From PFL25 sp046260155 (GTDB taxonomy: Bacteria > Chloroflexota > Anaerolineae > Anaerolineales > UBA4823), in the NCBI GenBank assembly GCA_046260155.1, contig JBJYXV010000042.1, forward strand, positions 141,948 through 205,947: a DNA stretch of 64,000 nt, written 5' to 3'. The position numbers and the translations under genes were made by a program. Below are positions 53,992 through 62,437 of the stretch, piece after piece (position 1 is the first letter of the stretch; every line of letters starts with the position of its first letter). The notes under the pieces are model-generated. The model was given only the letters and a program-made list of their open reading frames with translations. It was not told the origin of the DNA and made no database searches.

Positions 53992-55380
53992 ATGAGCCTT
54001 TCCATTTCCCCCGTCCTGACGAGGATGGATATTGACCGCATCCACCAGCACAGCCTTGATCTGCTGGAAGAAGTTGGCATCGATTACAAGACTCCCAGGG
54101 CTTTGCAGGTCCTGGAAACCTTTGGCTGTAGTGTAGATTATGAACGCAATTGGGCAAGCATTCCCAGAGAGGTTGTCGAATGGGCTCTCCAGCAAGCCCC
54201 ACGCGTGGTGAAGCTGGCGGCCAGAGACCCCGAACGGAGTGTGATCCTTGACGGTCGCCGCCCTCACCACACCACCGACAGCCAGGGGACGCGGGTGATT
54301 GACCTGGAATCAGGAGACCTGCATGATTCCACAGCCAAGGATCTCGAAATGGGTTTTCGATTTGCTGATGCCCTGGATATGGTGGAGATCGTCAATGTAA
54401 TGATCTCAGCCAGCGATAAACCAGGCAAGTTACGCAACCTGCATCATTTCGCACTGGCGTTCAGCCAGACCTCAAAACATGTGCGCAGCGGAGTCCACCA
54501 TGCAGGTGAGGTGCCATTCCTGGTTGAACTGGTAAAAGCTGCCACCGGGCAGGATTACTTCACGCCGATTTTCTCCGCGGTGGACTGTACGATCTCTCCC
54601 CTGATGCATGATGGACCCATGACAGAAGCCTGCATTGAATTGGCCAAGCTGGAAGTCCCGATCATGGTCTACCCTATGCCGCTGGCAGGTGGTACCTCGC
54701 CAGTGACTCCGGGAGGTACGATCCTCCTGCATAATATCGAATTTCTGAGCGGGTTGGTACTGTTCCAGCTGGTAAACCCAGGTACACCGATCATCTATGG
54801 AACGGGAGCTTCCCAGCTAGACATGCACACCGGTCGCTATGGCGGCAGCGCAGACGGGCACTCCCTGCGCCTGGGATTGACCGAATTAGCAAAATTTTAT
54901 CATTTGCCCTGCAACATTGGCGGCTTATCAACCCGGTCGCACGACCTGGATGCGCAGTATGGCAGTGAAGCCATGCTGCAGGGATTGATTGCCTACCTGT
55001 CTGGTGCCGATGAAATTTACAGCATCGGGCTCCTGGGAGACGCACAAATTCTTTCCTATGAAAAGATGGTTGCGGATAACGATTTCGCCCATCAGCTGGA
55101 AACGACTGTTAAACCGCTCAACCTTGATGATACCCACCTGCAAGCCGATTTGATCAAAAAAGTAGGCATCGGTGGTCATTATCTGAAAGAAGCAGAAACT
55201 CGCAACTTTACCCGCAAGGAATATATCCCGATTTGGCCGCCAGCAAATAAAACGATCAATGGCCTTGCCCGGGAGCGAGCTCTTGAAATCTACCACCAAC
55301 ACCAGCCACCTGCCCTTCCGGAAGGTGCAGAGCAGCAGTTCGCCTCCATAATTGAACAGGCAAATTTAGAATTTCCGTGA
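53992..55380 (+). CDS. MttB-superfamily methyltransferase, divergent copy 4
   Basis: 462 residues from ATG 53992 (GAGGAG at 53980-53985), which lies 22 nt after the previous stop; an earlier in-frame start would only overlap the previous gene. Together with copy 1 it keeps the classical MttB signature GGLSTRSHDLDAQYGSEAML. Other blocks: TTDSQGTRVIDLESGDL, FLVELVKAATGQDYFTPIFSAVDCTISPL, PMPLAGGTSPVTPGGTILLHNIEFLSGLVLFQLVNPGTPIIYGTG, GGHYLKEAETRNFTRKEY in place of KHTR. No in-frame TAG. The different substrate-facing blocks suggest another methylated compound than copies 2, 3, 5 and 6. Confidence 0.88.
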   Translation: MSLSISPVLTRMDIDRIHQHSLDLLEEVGIDYKTPRALQVLETFGCSVDYERNWASIPREVVEWALQQAPRVVKLAARDPERSVILDGRRPHHTTDSQGTRVIDLESGDLHDSTAKDLEMGFRFADALDMVEIVNVMISASDKPGKLRNLHHFALAFSQTSKHVRSGVHHAGEVPFLVELVKAATGQDYFTPIFSAVDCTISPLMHDGPMTEACIELAKLEVPIMVYPMPLAGGTSPVTPGGTILLHNIEFLSGLVLFQLVNPGTPIIYGTGASQLDMHTGRYGGSADGHSLRLGLTELAKFYHLPCNIGGLSTRSHDLDAQYGSEAMLQGLIAYLSGADEIYSIGLLGDAQILSYEKMVADNDFAHQLETTVKPLNLDDTHLQADLIKKVGIGGHYLKEAETRNFTRKEYIPIWPPANKTINGLARERALEIYHQHQPPALPEGAEQQFASIIEQANLEFP

Positions 55381-55390
55381 GGTAATGCTC

Positions 55391-56851
55391 ATGAGCTCAG
55401 ACACACCTGACATCATTTCCTTTGACACCAAGCACCAACTGCGAATCTTATCCGATTTTCAACTTTCCCAGCTGCGTTCGGCAACTTTGCAGCTGTTAAT
55501 AGAAGTGGGAGTCCTTCTCCCATCCACACGTGGGATGGAGATCTTTGCGGAACATGGTGCACTCGTGGATTGGGAAAAACAAATCGTGCGCATACCACCT
55601 GATCTTGTAGAAAAGGCTCTTTCCGATGCGCCGCGTTCTTTCGTTTTAGGAGGTCGTGAACCACGTTTTGATTTGATCCTGGATGGGAATCGATCCTACT
55701 TGACAACAGATGGCTGTGGTGTGCGGGTGATGGATCTTGAAACCCGTACCGAAAGACCTTCGCGAAAAGCCGACGTCGCCCAGATGGCAAGAGTGTGTGA
55801 TGCGCTGCCCTTGATCAGCTTCTTCTGGCCACTGGTAAGCGCACAAGATCACGGGCTGACTGCTCCACTCCATGAGTGTCATGCCGGTTTGACCAATACT
55901 TTCAAGCATGTTCGTGGCGGCACCACGGTATTCCACGAACTGGCTCAATACATCGTTGAAATGGCAACTGTCGCTGCAGGCAGTGAAAGTGAACGCCGCA
56001 GACGTCCCCCGATTTGTGCAAATATCTGCACGATTGCTCCCCTGGCGCATGATGAAGACGGCATTGAATCAGCATTAACTTACGCTGAAGCTGGAATTCC
56101 AACCAGTTTCATGGCTATGCCAACCATGGGTTCGACTGCACCAGCAACAGCGATGGGTGCCCTGGTCTGCGGGGATGCCGAGGTGGTCAGCGCTATGGTG
56201 TTGATGCAGCTTGCGTTTCCAGGCAGCCCTGTTTTCCATTCGAACCTTATTTCCCTCATGGATCCACGCACTGGTGGGTATATCAGCGATACATCCATAC
56301 CGCTTATCATCATGGCCGCACAGATGGCACATGCCTGGAATGTACCCAGCCTGGGGGGCGGCAGCGTGAGCAGCGATGGTAATTATATCGGCTGGCAATC
56401 AGGCAGTAAAAGTGGTCTTGGTTCAGCAATGGTCCCATTAGGTGGGGGAGAAATCTGCGGATACCTGGGCATGTTGGATGGATCCATGCTGCTTTACCCG
56501 GAACAGGTGATCCTCGACCATGAGGTCTGCTGGGAAGCGTACCAGTATTTTCGAGGGTATGAATTTGAACTTCAAGATTTGGCACTGGATGTCATTGCTG
56601 ACGTTGGCCCGGGGTCCCATTTTCTTAAACAAAAACATACCCGGGATCACATCCGAGATTTCCGTTTATCTCCAATTTCGCAGCAAACCGCTCCGGATGG
56701 TAGGAAACTGGACCCGCTCGAAGCAGCTCTCGCGGAATTCAAGCGCATTGATGAAACTCACCATCCAGAACCCCTTCCCAGAGAAAAATTGCTTGAAATG
56801 GATCGTATTCTCGCAGCTGCCGACAGAGAGGCTGAGAGATTGCGAGGATAA
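55391..56851 (+). CDS. MttB-superfamily methyltransferase, copy 5 (KHTR subgroup)
   Basis: 486 residues from ATG 55391 (GAGG 8 nt ahead); ATG 55385 is also possible but badly spaced. It shares YLTTDGCGVRVMDLETRTE, FFWPLVSAQDHG, ICTIAPLAHDEDGIESAL, MPTMGSTAPATAMGALVCGDAEVVSAMVLMQLAFPG and GSHFLKQKHTRDHIRD. A VRVMD replaces VETID and 'FFWPL' replaces 'FYWPM', so the pocket is likely altered. Non-pyrrolysine. Starts only 10 nt after the previous stop. Confidence 0.9.
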   Translation: MSSDTPDIISFDTKHQLRILSDFQLSQLRSATLQLLIEVGVLLPSTRGMEIFAEHGALVDWEKQIVRIPPDLVEKALSDAPRSFVLGGREPRFDLILDGNRSYLTTDGCGVRVMDLETRTERPSRKADVAQMARVCDALPLISFFWPLVSAQDHGLTAPLHECHAGLTNTFKHVRGGTTVFHELAQYIVEMATVAAGSESERRRRPPICANICTIAPLAHDEDGIESALTYAEAGIPTSFMAMPTMGSTAPATAMGALVCGDAEVVSAMVLMQLAFPGSPVFHSNLISLMDPRTGGYISDTSIPLIIMAAQMAHAWNVPSLGGGSVSSDGNYIGWQSGSKSGLGSAMVPLGGGEICGYLGMLDGSMLLYPEQVILDHEVCWEAYQYFRGYEFELQDLALDVIADVGPGSHFLKQKHTRDHIRDFRLSPISQQTAPDGRKLDPLEAALAEFKRIDETHHPEPLPREKLLEMDRILAAADREAERLRG

Positions 56852-56912
56852 AGGAGCAGACCAGGGAAATGGAAACATGTTTTTATTTTTGACCAGAGGA
56901 AAACGCACCATC

Positions 56913-56960
56913 ATGGAAACGAAACAACGACAATTTTGGATAAATGAGGCCTCCAGATGA
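56913..56960 (+). CDS. Possible 15-residue leader peptide before copy 6
   Basis: ATG 56913 opens METKQRQFWINEASR and stops at TGA 56958-56960, overlapping the ATG of copy 6 as ATGA, which could couple translation. AGAGGA lies upstream at a long spacing. Short and unsupported apart from the overlap. Confidence 0.25.
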   Translation: METKQRQFWINEASR

Positions 56961-58405
56961 GCGAAACCCCCACTTTGCAGCCTATCACGCCTGAGTACAG
57001 GACGCAGATTCTCGACCAGCTGCAACTGAGTTCATTTCAGACAGCAACCTTGGAAATTCTGGCTGAAGTAGGAATCCACTGTCCCTCAAAAAAAGCAATG
57101 GATATTTATGCCCGGAATGGTGCGCTTGTCGACCGGGAAGCCGAACTGGTAAAAATCCCTGCTGACCTGGTTAAAGAAGCAATAGCCAATGCTCCGCGCC
57201 ACTACACCCTGGGTGCCCGGTATCCTGAGTATGACCTCAAATTAGATGGGAAGCATTTTTATTGTGCAACCGATGGCTGCGGGACTGAGACCATCGATTT
57301 TGATACTCGCAACCGGCGAAAATCAACCAAAGACGATGTTGCAAAAATGGCCCGCATCTCTGACTACCTTTCCTCGATTGGCTTCTACTGGCCCGTAGTC
57401 AGCGCCCAAGATTTCCCCACTTTAGCGCCGCTGCATGAAGTGGAGGCATCTTTCAACAATACGCTCAAACATGTGCAAACCGAAACGGTGATGGACGAAC
57501 GTATGGCACACTATGCAGTGGAAATGGCGATGGTGATTGCTGGCAATGAAGATAATATGCGCTCCCGGCCTCCGCTCTCCAGTTTAATTTGCACCATCGC
57601 CCCATTAGCCCAGGACGTTGGAGGCATGGAATCCGCGCTGGTATTTGCTGAAGCCGGTCTACCTGTCGGGTTCATGTCCATGGCAAACGTCGGGTCGACT
57701 GGTCCAGCAACAATTGCTGGAACGCTTGCTGCTGCAGATGCTGAGATCGTAGCAGCAATGGTCTTGATCCAGCTGGCTTACCCGGGTGCACCAACTTTCC
57801 ACTCAATGATGCCGGGCATCATGCACCCACGCACAGGCGCCTATCTGGGCACTGCACCGCAAGGAGAGCTGCCATACGTCGTTGGTGTGGAGCTGGCCCA
57901 TATGTGGGGGGTGCCAACACTGGCTGGGATTTTCGGAACGGATGGAATCCAACCAGGCTGGCAATCAGCTGCAGAGGCCGTGGGTCCATTATTACTATGC
58001 GCACTCTGTGGGGCAGATACCGGCTCAGGACTGGGTCTGCTTGAGAGCTGCACCTTGCTCTACCCTGAAGCGATCCTCCTGGACTCAGAGATCTATCACC
58101 GGGTAAGGATAAATCTGGCAGGAATCGACACCAGCCCCAGCGCTTTCGCCCTGGAGGTGATTAAAGATGTTGGTCCGCGTGGGCATTATCTCAGCCACCG
58201 CCACACCCGCGAAAACTTGCGTAAAATCGAATTTTCGCAGATCTCCACCATCACTGATGACCAGGGTTCCTACCAGGATCCTGGTGAAGTCGCCATCCGA
58301 AAAATAAAATGGATTCTTGATAACCACCACCCACAGCCTCTGGAAGAAATTAAACAGCGGGAATTAAAACACATCCTCGCTTCTGCAGAAAGAGAGCTGG
58401 CATAA
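56957..58405 (+). CDS. MttB-superfamily methyltransferase, copy 6 (KHTR subgroup)
   Basis: 482 residues, ATG 56957. Blocks: CPSKKAMDIYARNGALVDREAE, YCATDGCGTETIDFDTRN, SIGFYWPVVSAQDFPTLAPLHE, PPLSSLICTIAPLAQDVGGMESAL, FMSMANVGSTGPATIAGTLAAADAEIVAAMVLIQLAYPG and GHYLSHRHTRENLRK, in which KHTR reads RHTR. Non-pyrrolysine. Very similar in layout to copies 2 and 3, with only local changes around the pocket. GAGGCC sits ahead of the start. Confidence 0.9.
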   Translation: MSETPTLQPITPEYRTQILDQLQLSSFQTATLEILAEVGIHCPSKKAMDIYARNGALVDREAELVKIPADLVKEAIANAPRHYTLGARYPEYDLKLDGKHFYCATDGCGTETIDFDTRNRRKSTKDDVAKMARISDYLSSIGFYWPVVSAQDFPTLAPLHEVEASFNNTLKHVQTETVMDERMAHYAVEMAMVIAGNEDNMRSRPPLSSLICTIAPLAQDVGGMESALVFAEAGLPVGFMSMANVGSTGPATIAGTLAAADAEIVAAMVLIQLAYPGAPTFHSMMPGIMHPRTGAYLGTAPQGELPYVVGVELAHMWGVPTLAGIFGTDGIQPGWQSAAEAVGPLLLCALCGADTGSGLGLLESCTLLYPEAILLDSEIYHRVRINLAGIDTSPSAFALEVIKDVGPRGHYLSHRHTRENLRKIEFSQISTITDDQGSYQDPGEVAIRKIKWILDNHHPQPLEEIKQRELKHILASAERELA

Positions 58406-58419
58406 TTGGAGCTGCTTGC

Positions 58420-59856
58420 ATGAAAACTTCTTTGCAGGTTCTATCCGCCGAAGAGAAGCACCAGGTACACGCCAGGACCCTGGAAATCCTGGCAGCTACG
58501 GGGGTCAGGGTAGATACCCAGCTGGGGCGAAATCTGCTCCAGGATGCAGGTGCACAGGTCAATGAAGAATCCCACATAGTACGGTTTCCTAAATCCATGG
58601 TCGAAGAATCGCTGCGCCTGACAACCAAGGATTTTTCCCTTGGAGCCAGGAGACCCGGTTGGGATCTGAAAATGAACGCGGGGAACTGCACCCTGCTGGC
58701 TGATGGAGAAGGCACTTTCGTCACCAATGCGGAGACTGGCGAACGGCGAAACAGCACGACCAAGGATTGGCTGGAGGCTACCCGCTTGATTGATGCACTG
58801 GACGAGATCGGTGTTTACTGGTCAATGGTGGAACGGAGTGTCGAGCCAGCCAACACAACTGCAGCTCAACAGGTGATCTACCTCAGCAATGTTTTCAGCA
58901 ATTTCTCCAAACATGTCCAGGACGGTTTGTCAGATGCGTATCTGGCACCCTGGTTATTGGAGGTGCTGCAGGTTGTATTCGGTGATAAGGAAACCATCCG
59001 CCGGAACCATCCCTACTCGTTCTTACTTTGCCCGCAATCTCCGCTGGTGATCGACCGGCAATACACAGAAGCTTACCTGGCACTTTTAGGCTGGGATATA
59101 CCGGTTGCAATCATGCCCATGCCATTGATGGGTGGAACTGCCCCTGGGAGTCTGATCTCAACAATTATCCTTGGAAATTGTGAGGTCCTGGCAACCATCT
59201 GCCTGATCCAGGCTGGAGCTCCAGGAACGCCGATCTTGTATGCTCCTGTCCTAGCAATCTCGAATCTACGCAACGGGACTTATGCAGCTGGTGCAGTGGA
59301 AAGTGGGCTGACTGGCGCAGCCAGCACCGAGATGGCACGCTATTATGGCTTGCCGGTGGAAGCGAGCGGTGGCGGTACCAGCCAATTCATACCCGGCATC
59401 CAGGCCAGCTATGAGCGATCGATCAATGTCTTGTTACCGATCCTATCTGCACCGGATATTCTCGTTGGGCCGGGTTTAATGGGCGGTTCAACCCACCTGT
59501 GTCTTGAACAACTGCTGATCGATATCGAGGTGTATAAATTGGGCCGGCGCGCGCTGCAGGGCATCGCGACAGATCAGGGAAGCTGGCTGGATGATGTAAT
59601 CCAGAAGGTTGGCCCGGCAGGGCATTTTATGGCACAGCACTCCACGGTGAAAAACATGCGCGCCGGAGAATGGTATCTCAGTGATTTTGGCTGGCACGGA
59701 AGTTATGAAGAATGGCACGCTTCCGGCAAACCAAGACTGGTCGATGAAGCCAGGCTTAGAATCCAGGAAATATTATCCAACCACAACCCACTCCCCCTGA
59801 GTGAGGATAGGAAGGCAGAATTAGACAAAATTGTACAACGAGCAATGGCAACCTGA
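58420..59856 (+). CDS. MttB-superfamily methyltransferase, divergent copy 7
   Basis: 478 residues from ATG 58420 (GGAG 7 nt ahead), only 14 nt after the previous stop. Most divergent copy: FVTNAETGERRNSTTKDWLEATRLIDALDEIGVYWSMVERSVEPAN, FLLCPQSPLVIDRQYTEAYLAL, MPMPLMGGTAPGSLISTIILGNCEVLATICLIQAGAPGTPILYAP, GGGTSQFIPGIQASYERSINVLLPILSAPD in place of DAQ-x-GSE, and GHFMAQHSTVKNMRAGEW in place of KHTR. Non-pyrrolysine. It may form a different subfamily and bind another substrate or partner. Confidence 0.88.
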   Translation: MKTSLQVLSAEEKHQVHARTLEILAATGVRVDTQLGRNLLQDAGAQVNEESHIVRFPKSMVEESLRLTTKDFSLGARRPGWDLKMNAGNCTLLADGEGTFVTNAETGERRNSTTKDWLEATRLIDALDEIGVYWSMVERSVEPANTTAAQQVIYLSNVFSNFSKHVQDGLSDAYLAPWLLEVLQVVFGDKETIRRNHPYSFLLCPQSPLVIDRQYTEAYLALLGWDIPVAIMPMPLMGGTAPGSLISTIILGNCEVLATICLIQAGAPGTPILYAPVLAISNLRNGTYAAGAVESGLTGAASTEMARYYGLPVEASGGGTSQFIPGIQASYERSINVLLPILSAPDILVGPGLMGGSTHLCLEQLLIDIEVYKLGRRALQGIATDQGSWLDDVIQKVGPAGHFMAQHSTVKNMRAGEWYLSDFGWHGSYEEWHASGKPRLVDEARLRIQEILSNHNPLPLSEDRKAELDKIVQRAMAT

Positions 59857-59916
59857 TGGATCAATGATCAGGATCTATCGTTTAAGTTTTTCAAGATTTA
59901 ATCTAAGGAGCGAACC

Positions 59917-61056
59917 ATGCGTGCATTAGTTCTTGGCGGAGCTGGAGCGGTCTGCAAGGAAACCACCCGCGACTTGGCTCAATATAGTAAGTATGATGAG
60001 ATCGTGGTTGCAGATTACAATATTAAAGCAGCTGATGATCTGGTCAAAGATATCGGAAATAAACGATTGACCACGCTTTTTTTCGATGCTGAAGACTACG
60101 GTTCGATGCTCAAACTATTCCCCGCTTTCGATGTGGTTATCAATGGACTGCCGTGGAAATATGATTTGCCAGTCACGAAAGCCTGCGTCGAGGTGGGAGT
60201 CAACGGGCTGGATGTCTCCACCGAGCAAGACCAGTGGAGCTTTGATGGAGTGGCAAGGGATAAGGATATCGTGTTCATTCCTGGAGTCGGTGCAACTCCA
60301 GGAATCACCAATGCAATGGCAAAACAGGCTGCCAATCGCATGGATGAAGTGGATGAGATCCAGATCAACTTCGCTGCTTTCCGCTCACCAGCACCTGCAC
60401 CTGGTCTGCTGATCACATTTCTGTGGGAATTTCACCCCAAGACTGAATCCCGTGTTTATTACGAGAATGGAGAATTCATCTGGGTGGGCCCTTTTGAAGG
60501 GTTGAAGATGGTCAAATTTCCTGGACAAATCGGAGAGCAGGAAGTCTGCTATATCCCTCACCCGGAGACACGCACCATGCCGAAAAGTTTGGGAGCTAAG
60601 AAAGTATCCGTTAGGGGCTGTTTCCCTCCCCAGGCGATGCGAATTGGGCGAGTGATGTTGGATTGGGGGCTATACTCTGACGAAATGGTGACGATCAAAG
60701 GCATTGAAGCATCACCCTTTGATATTATGTTCGACTTGCTGCTGGAAATGCCGGAAACGAAACAAACCACGATCTGGGCATATGGCCTGGTAGTGGATGT
60801 TTTCGGAAAGGTCGCTGGAAAACCTGTCAAAGACAGGTTATGGAGTGAGCATCCCCCACAGGAGGTTTGGGGTGGCTCCGCGGCGTATTATAAGAACATT
60901 GCCATACCGCTCAGCATCGGCGCACAAATGATCACGGATGGAGAGGTATCAGCCAGAGGAGTCGTACCACCAGAATCCGCCTACGATCCGGGACGCTTCT
61001 TTGAGGAATTAGCAAAACGGGGGATTCAAGTCAAAGAGAAGTTTGAAGAATTGTAA
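59917..61056 (+). CDS. Saccharopine dehydrogenase/lysine 6-dehydrogenase-like oxidoreductase
   Basis: 379-residue NAD(P)-dependent enzyme: Rossmann VLGGAGAVCKETTRDLA (residues 4-20), acidic end VVADYNIKAADDL, FDVVINGLPWKYDLPVTKACVEVGVNGLDVS, IVFIPGVGATPGITNAMAKQAA and the C-terminal EVSARGVVPPESAYDPGRFFEELAKRGIQVKEK. The last two blocks and the total length match L-lysine 6-dehydrogenase-type members better than the short yeast-type saccharopine dehydrogenases. It likely oxidises an amino group on an amino-acid-like substrate. AAGGAG precedes ATG 59917. Located after the seventh methyltransferase gene, hinting that the demethylated product is an amine-bearing amino acid. Confidence 0.85.
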   Translation: MRALVLGGAGAVCKETTRDLAQYSKYDEIVVADYNIKAADDLVKDIGNKRLTTLFFDAEDYGSMLKLFPAFDVVINGLPWKYDLPVTKACVEVGVNGLDVSTEQDQWSFDGVARDKDIVFIPGVGATPGITNAMAKQAANRMDEVDEIQINFAAFRSPAPAPGLLITFLWEFHPKTESRVYYENGEFIWVGPFEGLKMVKFPGQIGEQEVCYIPHPETRTMPKSLGAKKVSVRGCFPPQAMRIGRVMLDWGLYSDEMVTIKGIEASPFDIMFDLLLEMPETKQTTIWAYGLVVDVFGKVAGKPVKDRLWSEHPPQEVWGGSAAYYKNIAIPLSIGAQMITDGEVSARGVVPPESAYDPGRFFEELAKRGIQVKEKFEEL

Positions 61057-61095
61057 TCTTTAAGATGAAGAAATTAAAATAGATTGGAGGCAGGG

Positions 61096-62409
61096 ATGAA
61101 ACTACAGGGAGAGAAAACCAGTTCGTTATTTGAACGGAGTAAAAAATTTATTCCGTATGGGGTTAATTCAAACTTTCGCTACTGGGGCGACCAGGATACA
61201 TTGATCATCGAAAAAGGCGAAGGTGCATATATATGGGATATGGATGGCAAACGGTATATTGATTACCGGCTTGGTTTTGGTCCTGTGATCCTGGGGCATG
61301 CGTACCCGCCGGTTGTAGAACGAGTCCAGGAGGCTGTGCAAGGTGGAAATATATTCGCCTGGACGACACCCTACGAAATTAAAGTTGCGGAGCGCATCAC
61401 CCGCATGTGCAAGGTGGATAAGGTACGTTTGACCAACACTGGAACCGAAGCAACCATGCATGCCTTACGAATTGCACGTGCTTATAGCGGGCGGGAGAAG
61501 TTCATTAAATTCGAAGGGCAGTATCACGGCATGGCTGATTACTTCATGTTCAGCACGGCTTCATCGAACCCTGGGACCCTGGGATCCTCACGCAGCCCGA
61601 TACCTATCCCCAATACTTCTGGGATCCCAAAGGCCATTAACCAATATGTCTTCACCGTTGGTTTCAATGACTTTGAGGGGTTGGAAAAAACGGTCAAAAA
61701 CAATTGGGGGGACCTGGCAGCGATCATCATCGAACCCATGTTGGGCAACGCTGCCAGCGTCATGCCGCAACCAGGCTTTCTGGAGAAAATCCGTGAGCTG
61801 TGCGATGAGTACGGAATCGTCATGCTGTTTGACGAGGTTAAAACTGGATTCCGGGTCGCCAGGGGTGGTGCACAGGAATTCTTTGGGATTCAAGCCGATC
61901 TGGTTACCTATGCCAAGGCAATGGGTAATGGTTTCCCGATTGCAGCGATTGCGGGTAAAGAAGAGGTGATGATGACCATTGAGCCGGGCAGCATGGCCCA
62001 TGGTGGAACCTACTCAGGCAATGTCGCTGGAGCTGCTGCTGCTGATAAAACCCTGGAAATCCTGGAAGAGCAACCCATCCTCGAAACGATTAACCAGCGC
62101 GGCAATGCATTAATGTCCGGGATCGGTGACATCCTTGCTGAATCTGGAATTCCGCACTTCATCACGGGTGTACCAAGCATGTTCGGTATCTACCTCGGGA
62201 AAGATGAAGAACCAAAAGATTTCAGGGGTTATCTGGCAGGAGATGGCGAATTATATGAAGCGATCAGTATGGAATTGAGCCGCCGTGGTGTGCAGCCTGA
62301 TGCTGACGGTAGAGAACCCTGGTTCTTGTGTTACGCATTGAGTGAAGCGGATGTTGATGAAACCCTTAATGCGTTTAATGATGCCGTAAAGATCGCCAAG
62401 GAAAAGTGA
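61096..62409 (+). CDS. Class III aminotransferase, GSA-aminomutase-like
   Basis: 437-residue PLP enzyme. ATG 61096 follows GGAGG at 5 nt and is preferred over TTG 61084. Motifs: GVNSNFRYWGD, LTNTGTEATMHALRIARA, FEGQYHGMADYF, IIIEPMLGNA, MLFDEVKTGFRV, and the Schiff-base Lys274 in VTYAKAMGNGFPIAAI; HGGTYSGNVAGAAAADKTLE follows. The sequence is of the glutamate-1-semialdehyde aminomutase branch, but no other tetrapyrrole gene is near, so a beta- or omega-amino acid transaminase role is more likely than hemL. Placed directly after the dehydrogenase gene. Confidence 0.87.
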   Translation: MKLQGEKTSSLFERSKKFIPYGVNSNFRYWGDQDTLIIEKGEGAYIWDMDGKRYIDYRLGFGPVILGHAYPPVVERVQEAVQGGNIFAWTTPYEIKVAERITRMCKVDKVRLTNTGTEATMHALRIARAYSGREKFIKFEGQYHGMADYFMFSTASSNPGTLGSSRSPIPIPNTSGIPKAINQYVFTVGFNDFEGLEKTVKNNWGDLAAIIIEPMLGNAASVMPQPGFLEKIRELCDEYGIVMLFDEVKTGFRVARGGAQEFFGIQADLVTYAKAMGNGFPIAAIAGKEEVMMTIEPGSMAHGGTYSGNVAGAAAADKTLEILEEQPILETINQRGNALMSGIGDILAESGIPHFITGVPSMFGIYLGKDEEPKDFRGYLAGDGELYEAISMELSRRGVQPDADGREPWFLCYALSEADVDETLNAFNDAVKIAKEK

Positions 62410-62437
62410 ACCCATTTCATTTGATGAAGCAAACAAA

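Noticed and set aside
44700..59856. Pyrrolysine-dependent trimethylamine methyltransferases
   Set aside because: No in-frame TAG in any of the seven frames and no pyl genes are visible.
61096..62409. Calling the aminotransferase hemL
   Set aside because: GSA-aminomutase-like proteins are widespread outside heme synthesis, and no tetrapyrrole gene is adjacent.
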